DNA of 54,848 nt, taken from the NCBI GenBank assembly GCA_002748325.1, contig PDSD01000020.1:1-54848 (forward strand), written 5' to 3'. A program made the position numbers and the translations under genes. Positions 9,408 through 18,496 of the stretch are shown piece by piece (position 1 is the first letter of the stretch; every line of letters starts with the position of its first letter). The notes beneath the pieces are model-generated. The model saw only the letters and a program-made list of their open reading frames with translations. It made no database searches and had not been told where the DNA came from. The stretch is from Arachnia propionica. GTDB lineage: Bacteria; Actinomycetota; Actinomycetes; Propionibacteriales; Propionibacteriaceae.

Positions 9408-10574
9408 GTGCCCACCATTTCTGTTCTCGGCAGCACCGGCTCCATCGGTACCCAAACGCTGGAAGTGCTGCAACGCGCGCCAGTCGAGTTCACCGTCGTC
9501 GGACTCGCCGCTTCCGGGGGCAACTTGGAACTGCTGGCGCAACAAGTGGCCCAGTTTCGGCCGCAGACCGTTGCCCTGGCTGACGCCAGCCAGCGTGACC
9601 GGCTTGCCAAGTTGATCGGCGCTGATGTCGAACTACTGGTGGGCGACGAGGCAGCCACGAAACTGGCAGGCCGAACGGTCGACATAGTCCTTAATGCCAT
9701 CACCGGTGCCGCCGGGCTACGCCCCACGCTGGCCTGCCTGGCGGCGGGCAACACCCTGGCGCTAGCCAACAAGGAGTCGCTGGTGATCGGCGGTCGGCTC
9801 GTGACCTCGGCTGCCCGGCCCGGGCAGATCGTTGCGGTCGATTCGGAGCATTCGGCGTTCGCCCAGGCGCTGCGCGGCGGCCGGGCCAGCGAAGTGCGCC
9901 GCCTCATTCTGACCGCCTCCGGGGGGCCGTTTCGGGGCAAGACCAGGGCTGAACTGGTCGACGTGACCCCGCAGCAGGCGATGGCCCACCCGACCTGGGA
10001 CATGGGGCGGGTGATCACCATCAACTCGGCGACGCTGGTTAACAAGGGGCTGGAGCTGTTGGAGGCCCACCTGCTTTACGACGTTGCCTTGGATGCGATC
10101 ACCGTCACCGTGCATCCGCAGTCCATCGTGCACTCGATGGTGGAGTTCTGCGACGGCTCGACCCTGGCGCAGGCATCGCCGCCGGACATGCGGCTGCCGA
10201 TCGGCCTAGCGCTGACCTGGCCGGAGCGGATGCCGGACGTGGCCCAGCCATGCGACTGGAGCGCCCCCACCAGTTGGACCTTCGAGCCGCTGGACGAGGA
10301 AGCCTTCCCCGCAGTGGCGCTGGCGCGCCGGGCCGGGCAAGCCGCAGGTAGCGCGCCCGCGGTCTACAATGCAGCCAACGAGGCATGTGTCGACGCATTC
10401 TGTGCCGGCGAGATCGGCTTTCTCGACATCACCGACGTCATCGAGCGGTGCCTGACGGAGCACCTGGCAGGCGGGCACGTGCCGGACGAAGAATTGAGCT
10501 TGGCTGCGGTGCTCGCGGCCGATGAATGGGGGCGGCAGCGGGCCGCCGAGATCATTGGAGGCGGTTCATGCTGA
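9408..10574 (+). CDS. dxr: 1-deoxy-D-xylulose 5-phosphate reductoisomerase
   Basis: The second, committing enzyme of the MEP isoprenoid pathway; it converts DXP to MEP with NADPH and is the target of fosmidomycin. The 388-residue product has the N-terminal NADPH site [14 protein letters not shown] (residues 8-21), [10 protein letters not shown], the metal and substrate region VDSEHSAF with Asp and Glu ligands, and TASGGPFRG. The GTG start at 9408 is fixed by the N-terminal motif and by a -10 hexamer 6 nt away. Its end overlaps rseP by 7 nt. Its presence beside a full mevalonate operon in the same window is notable. Confidence 0.96.
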   Translation: MPTISVLGSTGSIGTQTLEVLQRAPVEFTVVGLAASGGNLELLAQQVAQFRPQTVALADASQRDRLAKLIGADVELLVGDEAATKLAGRTVDIVLNAITGAAGLRPTLACLAAGNTLALANKESLVIGGRLVTSAARPGQIVAVDSEHSAFAQALRGGRASEVRRLILTASGGPFRGKTRAELVDVTPQQAMAHPTWDMGRVITINSATLVNKGLELLEAHLLYDVALDAITVTVHPQSIVHSMVEFCDGSTLAQASPPDMRLPIGLALTWPERMPDVAQPCDWSAPTSWTFEPLDEEAFPAVALARRAGQAAGSAPAVYNAANEACVDAFCAGEIGFLDITDVIERCLTEHLAGGHVPDEELSLAAVLAADEWGRQRAAEIIGGGSC

Positions 10575-11842
10575 TGGTAGGGCTGGCGATTCTCTTTTTC
10601 GCCATGATCATGCTCTCGATCGCCCTGCACGAGATCGGGCACCTGGTGCCAGCCAAGATCTTCGGTGTGCGGGTCTCGCAGTATATGGTCGGGTTCGGCC
10701 GCACGCTGTGGTCCCGGCAGCGTGGCGAAACCGAATACGGTATCAAAATGATTCCACTGGGTGGCTACGTCCGGCTGATCGGGATGTACCCGCCTGAACG
10801 CCAGGCCACCAACAAGGGCTGGCTGGAGCGCTTCGCCGATCAGGCCCGCAGCTACGAGTACGAGGAGGTGCGGCCCGACGACCAGGGACGGCTGTTCTAC
10901 GAAAAGCCCTGGTGGCAAAAGGTGATCGTGATGTTCGGCGGGATTGGCATGAATCTGTTGCTGGCCTTCCTCATTTTCCTCGGCATCCAGGTGTTTCACG
11001 GCTACTATCAGCCGTCGCTGCAGGTATCGGCCGTAAGCCAGTGCGTTATCCCGGCAGACCGAACCGAGGCCGGCTGCTTGGAGTCCGATCCGCCCACGCC
11101 AGCCCTGCAGGCAGGCATCAAACCAGGGGACGAGATCGTGTCCGCGAACGGCACCCAGGTCACCAGCTGGCAGCAAATGTCGGAGCTGATCCGGGCGAAC
11201 GGCGATGGCGCCATGGCGATCCAGGTTCGGCGCGACGGCCAGCTGGTGGAGCTGGCCGAGGTGAACACCGTTCTGACCGGGGTGCCGGATAGACTCGATC
11301 CCACCACGACGGTGGAAGCCGGTTTCCTGGGGGTTTCGCCCAGCTATGAACTGATGCACGGCGGTCCAGTCGAGACGGTGGCCCAAATGTGGGACATGAC
11401 CCGAATGTCGTTGGTGGCGCTAGTCAACTTCCCAGTTCGGGTCTACTACGTGCTGGCCGACATGGTGACCGGCGCGCCGCGAGACCCCAACAGCCCCATC
11501 TCGATCGTCGGGGCGAGCATCGTGGCCGGTGAGCTGGGTGCCGCCGAGGACATCGCGGTTGGCGACCGGGTGGCCACCTGGATGAGCCTGCTCGGCTCAG
11601 TGAACCTGTTTGTCGCGCTGCTGAACTTGGTACCGCTGCTGCCGCTGGACGGCGGCCATGTCGCCGGTGCCCTATGGGAGGCGTTGCGGCGCGCCGGGGC
11701 GCGGCTGCTCCGGCGAAAAGACCCAGGGCCGGTGGACACCGCGAAGATGCTGCCCGTGGCCTACATCGTTGGCGGCTTTCTGCTGCTCGGCGGCATAGTC
11801 CTGATCGTGGCCGACCTGATCAGCCCGGTATCGCTGCTGTGA
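10568..11842 (+). CDS. rseP: RseP/RIP1-type site-2 intramembrane metalloprotease
   Basis: A zinc metalloprotease that cuts transmembrane proteins, typically anti-sigma factors, within the membrane. The 424-residue product has HEIGH at residues 21-25 in the first membrane segment, a central PDZ domain (around [17 protein letters not shown]) and the second catalytic motif [12 protein letters not shown] near the C-terminus. About four membrane segments are seen. The ATG at 10568 is chosen because GGAGG lies just before it; it overlaps the dxr end by 7 nt. Linkage with dxr and ispG is standard in actinobacteria. Its substrate cannot be read from this window. Confidence 0.93.
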   Translation: MLMVGLAILFFAMIMLSIALHEIGHLVPAKIFGVRVSQYMVGFGRTLWSRQRGETEYGIKMIPLGGYVRLIGMYPPERQATNKGWLERFADQARSYEYEEVRPDDQGRLFYEKPWWQKVIVMFGGIGMNLLLAFLIFLGIQVFHGYYQPSLQVSAVSQCVIPADRTEAGCLESDPPTPALQAGIKPGDEIVSANGTQVTSWQQMSELIRANGDGAMAIQVRRDGQLVELAEVNTVLTGVPDRLDPTTTVEAGFLGVSPSYELMHGGPVETVAQMWDMTRMSLVALVNFPVRVYYVLADMVTGAPRDPNSPISIVGASIVAGELGAAEDIAVGDRVATWMSLLGSVNLFVALLNLVPLLPLDGGHVAGALWEALRRAGARLLRRKDPGPVDTAKMLPVAYIVGGFLLLGGIVLIVADLISPVSLL

Positions 11843-11848
11843 TCCGAG

Positions 11849-11854
11849 TAGGGT
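11849..11854 (+). promoter_or_regulatory. -10 hexamer of ispG, leaderless geometry
   Basis: TAGGGT is followed by 7 nt and the ATG of ispG. No ribosome-binding sequence is present in between. Confidence 0.55.
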
Positions 11855-11861
11855 AACTGCT

Positions 11862-13004
11862 ATGAGCGTCAACCTCGGAATGCCCGTCGCGCCACTTCCC
11901 ACCCTGTCGGGTCGACGGCCAACTCGCCGGATCAAGGTGGGCGCTGTCGAGGTTGGCGGCGACGCGCCGATCAGCGTCCAGTCGATGACCACCACCAAGA
12001 CCACCGACATCAACGCCACGCTGCAACAGATCGCCGAGCTGACCACAGCTGGGTGCGACATCGTGCGGGTGGCGGTGCCCAGCCAAGACGACGCCGACGC
12101 GCTGCCCATCATCGCGATGAAGTCGCAACTCCCGGTGATCGCCGACATTCACTTTCAGCCCAGGTATGTGTTCGCCGCCATCGACGCCGGTTGCGCCGGG
12201 GTGCGGGTAAACCCCGGCAATATCCGCAAATTCGACGACCAGGTCGCCGAGATCGCCAAGGCTGCCAGCGACGCCGGGGTGTCGCTGCGGATCGGCGTCA
12301 ACGCAGGCTCGCTGGACAAGCGGCTGCTGGAAAAATATGGTTCGCCGACACCCGAGGCACTGGTCGAATCCGCGCTGTGGGAGGCGTCGCTATTCGAGGA
12401 AGTCGGCTTTGGCGACTTCAAGATCTCGGTGAAACACCACGATCCGGTGGTGATGATACGTGCCTACGAGCTGCTCAGCGAGAAGTGCGACTATCCGCTG
12501 CACCTCGGCGTCACCGAGGCCGGACCGGCGTTCCAAGGCACCATCAAGTCCTCGGTCGCCTTCGGCGCGCTGCTGAGCCGGGGCATCGGCGACACCATCC
12601 GGGTGTCGCTGTCCGCGCCGCCGGTCGAAGAGGTGAAGGTTGGCGTCAAGATCCTGGAGTCGCTCAACCTGCGGCCGCGTAAACTCGACATCGTTTCCTG
12701 CCCGTCATGCGGCCGGGCCCAGGTCGACGTCTATACGCTGGCCGAGCAGGTCACCAAGGGGCTGGAGGGCATGCAGGCCCCGCTGCGAGTAGCTGTAATG
12801 GGCTGCGTCGTCAACGGCCCCGGCGAGGCCAGAGAGGCCGATCTTGGGGTCGCCTCTGGCAATGGCAAGGGCAAGATCTTTGTTAAGGGCGAAGTCATCA
12901 AGACGGTTCCCGAGGCCGAGATAGTGCCGACCCTGCTCGCCGAAGCGGCCCGCATCGCCGCCGATATGGAAGCCGGTGGCGCGCCCGAAGTGTCGGTCTC
13001 GTAA
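11862..13004 (+). CDS. ispG: 4-hydroxy-3-methylbut-2-en-1-yl diphosphate synthase
   Basis: An iron-sulfur enzyme of the late MEP pathway, turning MEcPP into HMBPP. The 380-residue length is the bacterial short form. The TIM-barrel start ([13 protein letters not shown]), VNPGNIRK and the cluster ligands CPSCGR plus CVVNGPGEA in the C-terminal domain are all present. A TAGGGT hexamer 7 nt upstream suggests a leaderless mRNA. The stop codon overlaps the start of the following acetyltransferase by one base. Together with dxr it shows that at least two MEP steps are encoded here; the other MEP genes are outside the window. Confidence 0.96.
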   Translation: MSVNLGMPVAPLPTLSGRRPTRRIKVGAVEVGGDAPISVQSMTTTKTTDINATLQQIAELTTAGCDIVRVAVPSQDDADALPIIAMKSQLPVIADIHFQPRYVFAAIDAGCAGVRVNPGNIRKFDDQVAEIAKAASDAGVSLRIGVNAGSLDKRLLEKYGSPTPEALVESALWEASLFEEVGFGDFKISVKHHDPVVMIRAYELLSEKCDYPLHLGVTEAGPAFQGTIKSSVAFGALLSRGIGDTIRVSLSAPPVEEVKVGVKILESLNLRPRKLDIVSCPSCGRAQVDVYTLAEQVTKGLEGMQAPLRVAVMGCVVNGPGEAREADLGVASGNGKGKIFVKGEVIKTVPEAEIVPTLLAEAARIAADMEAGGAPEVSVS

Positions 13005-13837
13005 TGCCAGGCTCGGTTCGCGTGCTCGGCCCTGCTGATCGCACGAACTTAATGAATTGGCTCGGTCAACGACCGGTGGAGAACCTGTTTGCGGCCGCCA
13101 AGATCACCGCGCACGGCTTTGAACGCCGCCAAGTCGGCGTGGTGCACGGCTTCGAGCGAGACGGCGAGTTGCGGGCTGTCTGTTTGCAATCGGGCAGTAT
13201 CTTCCTCAGCTCGCGCGATGCGGGCGCCATCGAAGCGTTCGCTATTGCTTTGGGGCGCCGCCGCCACGCTACCTCACTGTTTGGGACCGCGCCGGACACG
13301 CTGCGGCTCTACGAGAGCCTGGCGGCGCGCTGGCCCGACAGCTGGGCAAAGGTGAGCAACATCCGCGAGCGCCAGCCGTTGCTGCTGCTAGATCGGCTGC
13401 CGACGGTAGCGCACGATTCGCGGGTGCGAGTGCTGCGCCCAGGGGACTTCACCTCGTACCTGGAAGCCTGCGTGCACATGTACACCGAGGAGATCGGCAG
13501 CTCGCCGTATCGCTACGGCCCCGGCTACGAGTCGGTCGTCACCGCCCGACTGAAGCAACGCGAGGCCTACGGGATCGTCGAGAACGGCCGGGTCATCTTC
13601 AAAGCCGACCTGGGGTCTGGGGTGGGCGATCATGTGCAGGTACAGGGGGTGTGGGTGCATCCTGACTATCGCGGCCAGCGCCTGGCGGTGCCCGCGATGG
13701 CGGGGATGCTGCAGCAGGTGATGCAGACCCGTCGCCACGTCTCGCTATATGTCAACGACTTCAACATTGCCGCGATCCGCACCTACCAGCGGCTCGGCTT
13801 CCGTGCCGTCGGATCGCTGTCGACAGTGCATTACTAG
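13004..13837 (+). CDS. GNAT-family acetyltransferase with N-terminal DUF4081-like domain
   Basis: The 277-residue product has a C-terminal GNAT fold with the acetyl-CoA signature VWVHPDYRGQRLAVPAMAGM and the typical ending NDFNIAAIRTYQRLGFRAVG. The N-terminal 130 residues fit the DUF4081-type domain found in an actinobacterial family located between ispG and proS (the M. tuberculosis relative is Rv2867c). It starts within the ispG stop codon (TAATG). The substrate is unknown; neither the sequence nor the neighbourhood identifies one. Confidence is high for the family and low for any specific role. Confidence 0.85.
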   Translation: MPGSVRVLGPADRTNLMNWLGQRPVENLFAAAKITAHGFERRQVGVVHGFERDGELRAVCLQSGSIFLSSRDAGAIEAFAIALGRRRHATSLFGTAPDTLRLYESLAARWPDSWAKVSNIRERQPLLLLDRLPTVAHDSRVRVLRPGDFTSYLEACVHMYTEEIGSSPYRYGPGYESVVTARLKQREAYGIVENGRVIFKADLGSGVGDHVQVQGVWVHPDYRGQRLAVPAMAGMLQQVMQTRRHVSLYVNDFNIAAIRTYQRLGFRAVGSLSTVHY

Positions 13838-13847
13838 CAGCGACCGC

Positions 13848-13853
13848 TAGGCT
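13848..13853 (+). promoter_or_regulatory. -10 hexamer of proS, leaderless geometry
   Basis: TAGGCT is followed by 6 nt (TGGCGC) and the GTG start of proS. No ribosome site is seen. Confidence 0.6.
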
Positions 13854-13859
13854 TGGCGC

Positions 13860-15635
13860 GTGGTACAAAAACTGTCGAACTTGTTTGTGCGGACGTTACG
13901 CGAAGACCCGGCCGATGCCGAAGTGCCCAGCCACCGCTGGCTGGTGCGCGCCGGATACATTCGCCGGGCGGCCCCTGGGGTCTACTCTTGGCTGCCGCTG
14001 GGGCTAGCGGTGATGCGGCAGATCGAAGCGGTGGTGCGCGAAGAGATGGCCGCCATCGGGGCGCAGGAGGTCCGGTTCCCGGCGCTACTGCCGAGGGAAC
14101 CCTACGAGGCCACGAACCGGTGGCAGGACTACGGCCCAAATCTGTTTCGGCTGACCGACCGCAAGGGCGCAGACATGCTGCTCGGTCCCACGCACGAGGA
14201 GATGTTCACGCTGCTCGTGAAAGACCTCTACTCGTCCTACAAGGATCTGCCGCTGAGCTTGTACCAGATCCAAACCAAGTACCGTGACGAGGCCCGGCCG
14301 CGGGCAGGCCTGCTGCGCGGGCGCGAGTTCGTGATGAAGGACTCCTACTCGTTCGACGTCGACGACGCCGGTCTGGCCGCCAGCTATCAGGCCCATCGCC
14401 GGGCATACCAGCGGATCTTCGATCGGCTCGGGTTCGAGTACGTGATCGTCTCCGCGATGGCCGGGGCCATGGGTGGCTCGCATTCCGAGGAGTTCCTGGT
14501 GCTCGCCGAGACCGGCGAGGACACCTTCGTGCGATCGCCAGGCGGCTATGCGGCCAATGTCGAGGCGGTGCGGATCGCCGCGCCCGAGCCCATCGACTAC
14601 CAGCAGGCCCCCGCCGCCCGAGTGATCGATACCCCCGACGTGCCGACCATCGACGCGCTGGTCGACCTGCTGAACGCCAGCTATCCCCGCGAGGATCGAG
14701 CCTGGCATGGGTCAGACACGCTGAAGAACGTCGCCTTCATGCTCGAACAACCCGACGGCACCCGGCAGCCACTGGTGGTCGGGGTGCCTGGCGACCGTGA
14801 GGTCGACGCCAAGCGGCTGGCTGCGGCCGTCGAACCGGCGGTGGCGAACCCGTTCACTGAGGCCGATTTTGCCGCACATCCCGAACTGGTGCGGGGCTAC
14901 ATCGGTCCCGTGCGGGACGGCGTGCCCGTCCTCGGGACTGAGTCGACCTCCAAGGTTCGCTATCTCGTGGACCCGCGAGTGGCCACCGGCACGTCCTGGG
15001 TGACTGGAGCCTGCATCGCCGACCGGCACGTGGTCGACCTAGTCGCGGGCCGCGATTTCCAGTCAGACGGGATTCTGGACGTGGCCGAGGTGCGCGCCGG
15101 CGATCCGGCGCCCGACGGCTCCGGTCCGCTGGAGTTGGCGCGCGGAATTGAGATGGGCCACATCTTCCAGCTGGGCCGCCACTACGCGGAGGCGCTCGGC
15201 CTAAAGGTGCTGGACGAGAACGGCAAACTCGTGACCGTCACCATGGGCTGCTACGGCTTTGGGGTTTCGCGGGCAGTTGCCGCTGTCGCCGAGGCCACCT
15301 GCGATGACAAGGGGCTGTCTTGGCCGATGTCGTTGGCGCCCTTCCAGGTGCACGTGGTGGTCGCGGGCAAGACCGACGAAATGCGTGCCGCCGCCGACCA
15401 GCTCGCCGCCGAACTGGAGCAGCGCGGCATGGACGTCCTGGTCGATGACCGCAAGGCCAGCCCCGGGGTGAAATTCGCAGACGCCGAGCTGTTAGGAATG
15501 CCGGTGATCCTCGTCGTCGGCCGCGGGCTAGCTGACGGGGTGGTCGAGGTGCGCCGTCGTAGCACCGGCGAGCGCAACAACGTGAGCCTCGATGAGGCAG
15601 TCGATGCCGTCGCCGAGTTGGTCGCTGCCGGCTAG
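13860..15635 (+). CDS. proS: prolyl-tRNA synthetase, bacterial type
   Basis: Charges tRNA-Pro. The 591-residue product is the bacterial form: a class II catalytic core with motif 2 around [25 protein letters not shown] (from about residue 140), an inserted YbaK-like editing domain (about 230-400), motif 3 in [13 protein letters not shown], and an anticodon-binding domain at the C-terminus. The GTG at 13860 is fixed by the standard N-terminus ([13 protein letters not shown]) and the leaderless-type promoter. The last 4 bp overlap the stop of the convergent DUF4439 gene. Confidence 0.97.
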   Translation: MVQKLSNLFVRTLREDPADAEVPSHRWLVRAGYIRRAAPGVYSWLPLGLAVMRQIEAVVREEMAAIGAQEVRFPALLPREPYEATNRWQDYGPNLFRLTDRKGADMLLGPTHEEMFTLLVKDLYSSYKDLPLSLYQIQTKYRDEARPRAGLLRGREFVMKDSYSFDVDDAGLAASYQAHRRAYQRIFDRLGFEYVIVSAMAGAMGGSHSEEFLVLAETGEDTFVRSPGGYAANVEAVRIAAPEPIDYQQAPAARVIDTPDVPTIDALVDLLNASYPREDRAWHGSDTLKNVAFMLEQPDGTRQPLVVGVPGDREVDAKRLAAAVEPAVANPFTEADFAAHPELVRGYIGPVRDGVPVLGTESTSKVRYLVDPRVATGTSWVTGACIADRHVVDLVAGRDFQSDGILDVAEVRAGDPAPDGSGPLELARGIEMGHIFQLGRHYAEALGLKVLDENGKLVTVTMGCYGFGVSRAVAAVAEATCDDKGLSWPMSLAPFQVHVVVAGKTDEMRAAADQLAAELEQRGMDVLVDDRKASPGVKFADAELLGMPVILVVGRGLADGVVEVRRRSTGERNNVSLDEAVDAVAELVAAG

Positions 15636-16519
15636 TCCGTCGCCCAGCCGGGCCAGTAAGGCAGCCGGCCGCCGAGGCGCTGCACCGCCGCGACCGAGGC
15701 CACCATCGCCGCGATCCGTGGCTGTGGGTGCTGGTCATCGGCTGCGGCAATGCGGGCCTGCGCGTTGAGAAGTTGCTGCTCCAAGCTAGCCCAGCCAAGG
15801 CGAATCTCGCGGGCCGTGGTCATCGGCGTCGGCAGCTCGTAGGCGATTTCGCGATCCGGCAGCTCGGTTAGTTCGGCCAACCAGGTGTCGCGTTGCGCCA
15901 AGGCGGTGGCGAGCCTGGCGGTCCCGGCAGCGGCCAGCGGCTTGTCGTCTAGTCGGCCAAGCCCCACTTCCAGGCCGTGGATCAGGCTCCAGATTCGGGT
16001 TACGGCGACCTGTATCGCTTCGGGCAGTGAGAGCTTCGGCAGCGGCCCGGGAGCCGCCTGGCCGGGCACCGGCGGCAACTGGGGGTTGCTGGCGCTCAGC
16101 ACGGCAGCAGCAATCGAAGCTAACAACAGCCGCTCGGCCTGCGAGGGGGCTTTCGCGGCCAAGCCGCGCAGTGTTTCACTGCTGGTTTTCGCCGCTGATT
16201 GCAGGCCGACGGAGCTGGTTGCGGCAGGCGGCTCGAATAGTTGCGGGCCGCCGGTCAGTGGATCGGCGGCGCATAACCGACTCAGCTGGGCGTCGCACTG
16301 ATTCAGGGCGGCATCGCGCCAGGCTGGTGGCCCGGCTTCGGGGCTGATCTCGGCTTTGAATGCCGCCAGCGCCGCCGCGGCATCCCGCAGCAGCGGGGAT
16401 TGCGGCACGGGTGTCGGCGAGTTCACCGGCTGCGGGGTGCCGCTGACGACGGGGCTGGAAGCACAGCCGCTTAGCAACCCGATCCCACCGACCAACAGAC
16501 TCCGACGAGCAAACCGCAT
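15632..16519 (-). CDS. DUF4439 ferritin-like lipoprotein with twin-arginine signal
   Basis: The 295-residue protein begins [12 protein letters not shown], a twin-arginine-like signal (Arg5-Arg6), followed by the lipobox LLSGC with Cys19 as the lipidation site. A Pro/Thr linker follows, then an alpha-helical, Ala-rich region fitting the DUF4439 ferritin-like domain (about 55-295, including [13 protein letters not shown]). In actinobacteria this family commonly lies between proS and rimP. Metal ligands of true ferritins are not obvious to me, so a metal role is only a family-based guess. It should be anchored on the outer face of the membrane. TACAAT on its strand lies 6 nt before the ATG, suggesting leaderless expression. 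Confidence 0.8.
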   Translation of the reverse strand: MRFARRSLLVGGIGLLSGCASSPVVSGTPQPVNSPTPVPQSPLLRDAAAALAAFKAEISPEAGPPAWRDAALNQCDAQLSRLCAADPLTGGPQLFEPPAATSSVGLQSAAKTSSETLRGLAAKAPSQAERLLLASIAAAVLSASNPQLPPVPGQAAPGPLPKLSLPEAIQVAVTRIWSLIHGLEVGLGRLDDKPLAAAGTARLATALAQRDTWLAELTELPDREIAYELPTPMTTAREIRLGWASLEQQLLNAQARIAAADDQHPQPRIAAMVASVAAVQRLGGRLPYWPGWATD

Positions 16520-16525
16520 GTTCGA

Positions 16526-16531
16526 ATTGTA
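16526..16531 (-). promoter_or_regulatory. -10 hexamer of the DUF4439 gene, leaderless geometry
   Basis: Read on the minus strand this is TACAAT, followed by TCGAAC and then ATG. The spacing is exactly 6 nt, with no ribosome site. Confidence 0.6.
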
Positions 16532-16539
16532 GACGGCGC

Positions 16540-16545
16540 TAGAAT
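16540..16545 (+). promoter_or_regulatory. -10 hexamer of rimP-nusA-infB
   Basis: TAGAAT lies 43 nt upstream of the rimP start, overlapping the region of the divergent DUF4439 promoter. A clear -35 is not seen. The two promoters lie only about 10 bp apart back to back. Confidence 0.45.
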
Positions 16546-16588
16546 GGTGGTTCACAACTTGTTTCGCACAACAGCATAGGAGGCCGCG

Positions 16589-17056
16589 ATGAAGCCTGAA
16601 ACACTCCGGAACGTCGTAGAGCCTGTCGTGATGGCGCACGATCTGGAACTTGATCGCATCGAGGTAACCCCGATTGGCAAGCGGCGGTTGCTACGCGTCA
16701 TCGTGGACGGTGATGGCCCCGCAGGACGCGGCCCCTTGCTGGACGACCTGGCTCGGGTGTCGGCCGCGCTGTCGGCAGTGTTGGACGCCAGCGAAGCGGT
16801 CGGCAACGCCCCATACACCCTGGAGGTCACCACCCGAGGCGTCGATGCGCCGCTGCTAACCCCAGCCCACTACCGCCGCAACCGTGGTCGGCTGGTGAAG
16901 CTCAACCTGGCCGAGGAGGAGCTTACCGGGCGGATCCTAGGGGTCAGCGAAGACGGGGTGCAGCTCATGGTGAACGGTGCCGAACGAATCGTGGCTTTCA
17001 TCGACATCACCAAGGCCGTGGTTCAGGTCGAGATGAATCGCCGCAAGGAGGACTAA
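16589..17056 (+). CDS. rimP: ribosome maturation factor RimP
   Basis: Needed for 30S subunit assembly. The 155-residue product has the N-terminal domain with [24 protein letters not shown] and the conserved [15 protein letters not shown] motif, then the SH3-like C-terminal domain. An AGGAGG site precedes the ATG. It begins the rimP-nusA-ylxR-infB order typical of bacteria, with 5 nt to nusA. Confidence 0.94.
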   Translation: MKPETLRNVVEPVVMAHDLELDRIEVTPIGKRRLLRVIVDGDGPAGRGPLLDDLARVSAALSAVLDASEAVGNAPYTLEVTTRGVDAPLLTPAHYRRNRGRLVKLNLAEEELTGRILGVSEDGVQLMVNGAERIVAFIDITKAVVQVEMNRRKED

Positions 17057-17061
17057 GGGAC

Positions 17062-18030
17062 ATGGATATCGATTTGGCCGCGCTGCGAGCGATTGAACGC
17101 GACAAGGGGATCAGCTTCGAATACCTGATCCGAGCCCTCGAAGATGCCATGCTGAATGCCTACAACAAGACCGAGCATCCGCTGAAGGGGGTCAAAGTCG
17201 AGATCGACCGCAAGAGCGGCCAGGTAGCCGTGATGGCGCCAGAATTCGACGACAATGACGAGATCATTGGCTACTTTGATGACACCCCGTCTGACTTTGG
17301 GCGAGTGGCGGCTGCAACTGCCCGGCAGGTTATCCATCAGCGGCTGCGCGAGGCCGAGGATGAGCAAAAGTACGGCCACTTCGCGGGCCAAGAGGGCGAC
17401 ATCATTACCGGGGTGGTGCAAGCCGATCGGGATTCCCGCACTGTTCGGGTCGACTTGGGGTCGTTGGAGGCCATCATGCCGCTGGCCGAGCAGGTACCGG
17501 GGGAGCAGTACCCTCATGGCAAGCGGCTGAAGGTGTACGTGGTCAGTGTCCGGCGGGAGCTGCGCGGACCGCAGGTCGTGGTTTCGCGTACGCATCCAAA
17601 CCTGGTTCGCAAGCTGTTCGAGCTGGAAGTACCAGAGATCGCGCAAGGCGTCGTCGAGATTAAAGAGGTAGCCCGCGAGGCCGGTCATCGCAGCAAGATC
17701 GCCGTGGTGAGCAATGTCGAGGGGGTTTCCGCGAAGGGTGCCTTCATCGGCCCAATGGGCCAGCGGGTGCGCTCAGTGACCAATGAGCTGGGGGAGGAGA
17801 AGATCGACATCGTCGACTACTCCGACGATCCGGCGACCTTCGTGACGGCGGCGCTATCGCCCGCCAAGGTCCAATCGGTGGTGGTCGTGGACGCGGTGGC
17901 CAAGGCGTGCCGCGCCGTGGTGCCGGACTATCAGCTATCGCTGGCGATCGGCCGGGAGGGCCAGAACGCCAGGCTCGCTGCCAGACTCACTGGCTGGCGG
18001 ATCGATATTCGCCCCGACACCGCCAGCTAG
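17062..18030 (+). CDS. nusA: transcription termination/antitermination factor NusA
   Basis: Binds RNA polymerase and nascent RNA to control pausing, termination and antitermination. The 322-residue product has the N-terminal RNAP-binding domain ([16 protein letters not shown]), an S1 domain (about 110-180, from [12 protein letters not shown]) and two KH domains, the first with [14 protein letters not shown] and the second ending in [24 protein letters not shown]. It lacks the C-terminal acidic repeats of E. coli NusA, as is normal in actinobacteria. It is coupled to rimP with a 5 nt gap. Confidence 0.96.
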   Translation: MDIDLAALRAIERDKGISFEYLIRALEDAMLNAYNKTEHPLKGVKVEIDRKSGQVAVMAPEFDDNDEIIGYFDDTPSDFGRVAAATARQVIHQRLREAEDEQKYGHFAGQEGDIITGVVQADRDSRTVRVDLGSLEAIMPLAEQVPGEQYPHGKRLKVYVVSVRRELRGPQVVVSRTHPNLVRKLFELEVPEIAQGVVEIKEVAREAGHRSKIAVVSNVEGVSAKGAFIGPMGQRVRSVTNELGEEKIDIVDYSDDPATFVTAALSPAKVQSVVVVDAVAKACRAVVPDYQLSLAIGREGQNARLAARLTGWRIDIRPDTAS

Positions 18031-18035
18031 TCCGG

Positions 18036-18323
18036 ATGGTTGCAGCTGAGCCCAGCCATGCCGCCATGCCGCTACGCACCTGTGTCGGGTGCCGCAGACA
18101 GGACTGCCAGGCCGACCTGGTTAGGTTTGTGCGGCGCGGCTCGCGATTGGTTGTCGCCACAGTGCCCAGGTTGCCGGGCCGGGGAGCCTATCTGCACCCC
18201 AACCGGGATTGCGTGGTCAAGGCGCTTCGCGGCCGCTGCTTCCAGCGTCGGCTCGGCGTCGAGTTGCAGCCAGCAGAGCTGTTCGTACTGCTCGGTTGGC
18301 CCGAAGCTAGGGAACCGGGCTAA
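18036..18323 (+). CDS. ylxR: YlxR-family RNA-binding protein (DUF448)
   Basis: A small basic protein with the hallmark RTCVGCRR motif, followed by LVRFVRR and PGRGAYLHPNRDCV. It lies between nusA and infB as in most Gram-positive bacteria. From family knowledge YlxR is RNA/DNA-associated, and a link to RNase P or transcription has been proposed; nothing here decides that. The start is uncertain: ATG at 18036 gives 95 residues and ATG at 18066 gives 85, and neither has a good ribosome site. The frame extends further upstream inside nusA, which is a reading-frame artefact. Confidence 0.85.
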   Translation: MVAAEPSHAAMPLRTCVGCRRQDCQADLVRFVRRGSRLVVATVPRLPGRGAYLHPNRDCVVKALRGRCFQRRLGVELQPAELFVLLGWPEAREPG

Positions 18324-18413
18324 ACTTGGCTGGTGCCCCGCGCAGGTCGCGTTGGGCGTTGTTGTTGGGCCTAGACAGTATTGGCCCCGATACCGGAAGG
18401 TGGGCTAGCGCTC

Positions 18414-18459
18414 ATGACTACTCGATGAGTACCGCACGATGAGCAAGTCAACCAACTAG
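18414..18459 (+). promoter_or_regulatory. infB leader with three chained micro-ORFs
   Basis: Three tiny ORFs of 4, 5 and 6 codons follow each other at 18414-18428, 18425-18442 and 18439-18459. Each stop overlaps the next start as ATGA. The last two starts lie in a repeated CGATGAG motif, and the infB GTG follows 37 nt after the last stop. The arrangement suggests a translated or ribosome-stalling leader, or a conserved RNA element. Function is unknown, and the ORFs themselves may be incidental to the repeats. Confidence 0.45.
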
Positions 18460-18496
18460 CTGGCCAGGGCGCGCGCTCCGGCCATGAAGGAGAGCA

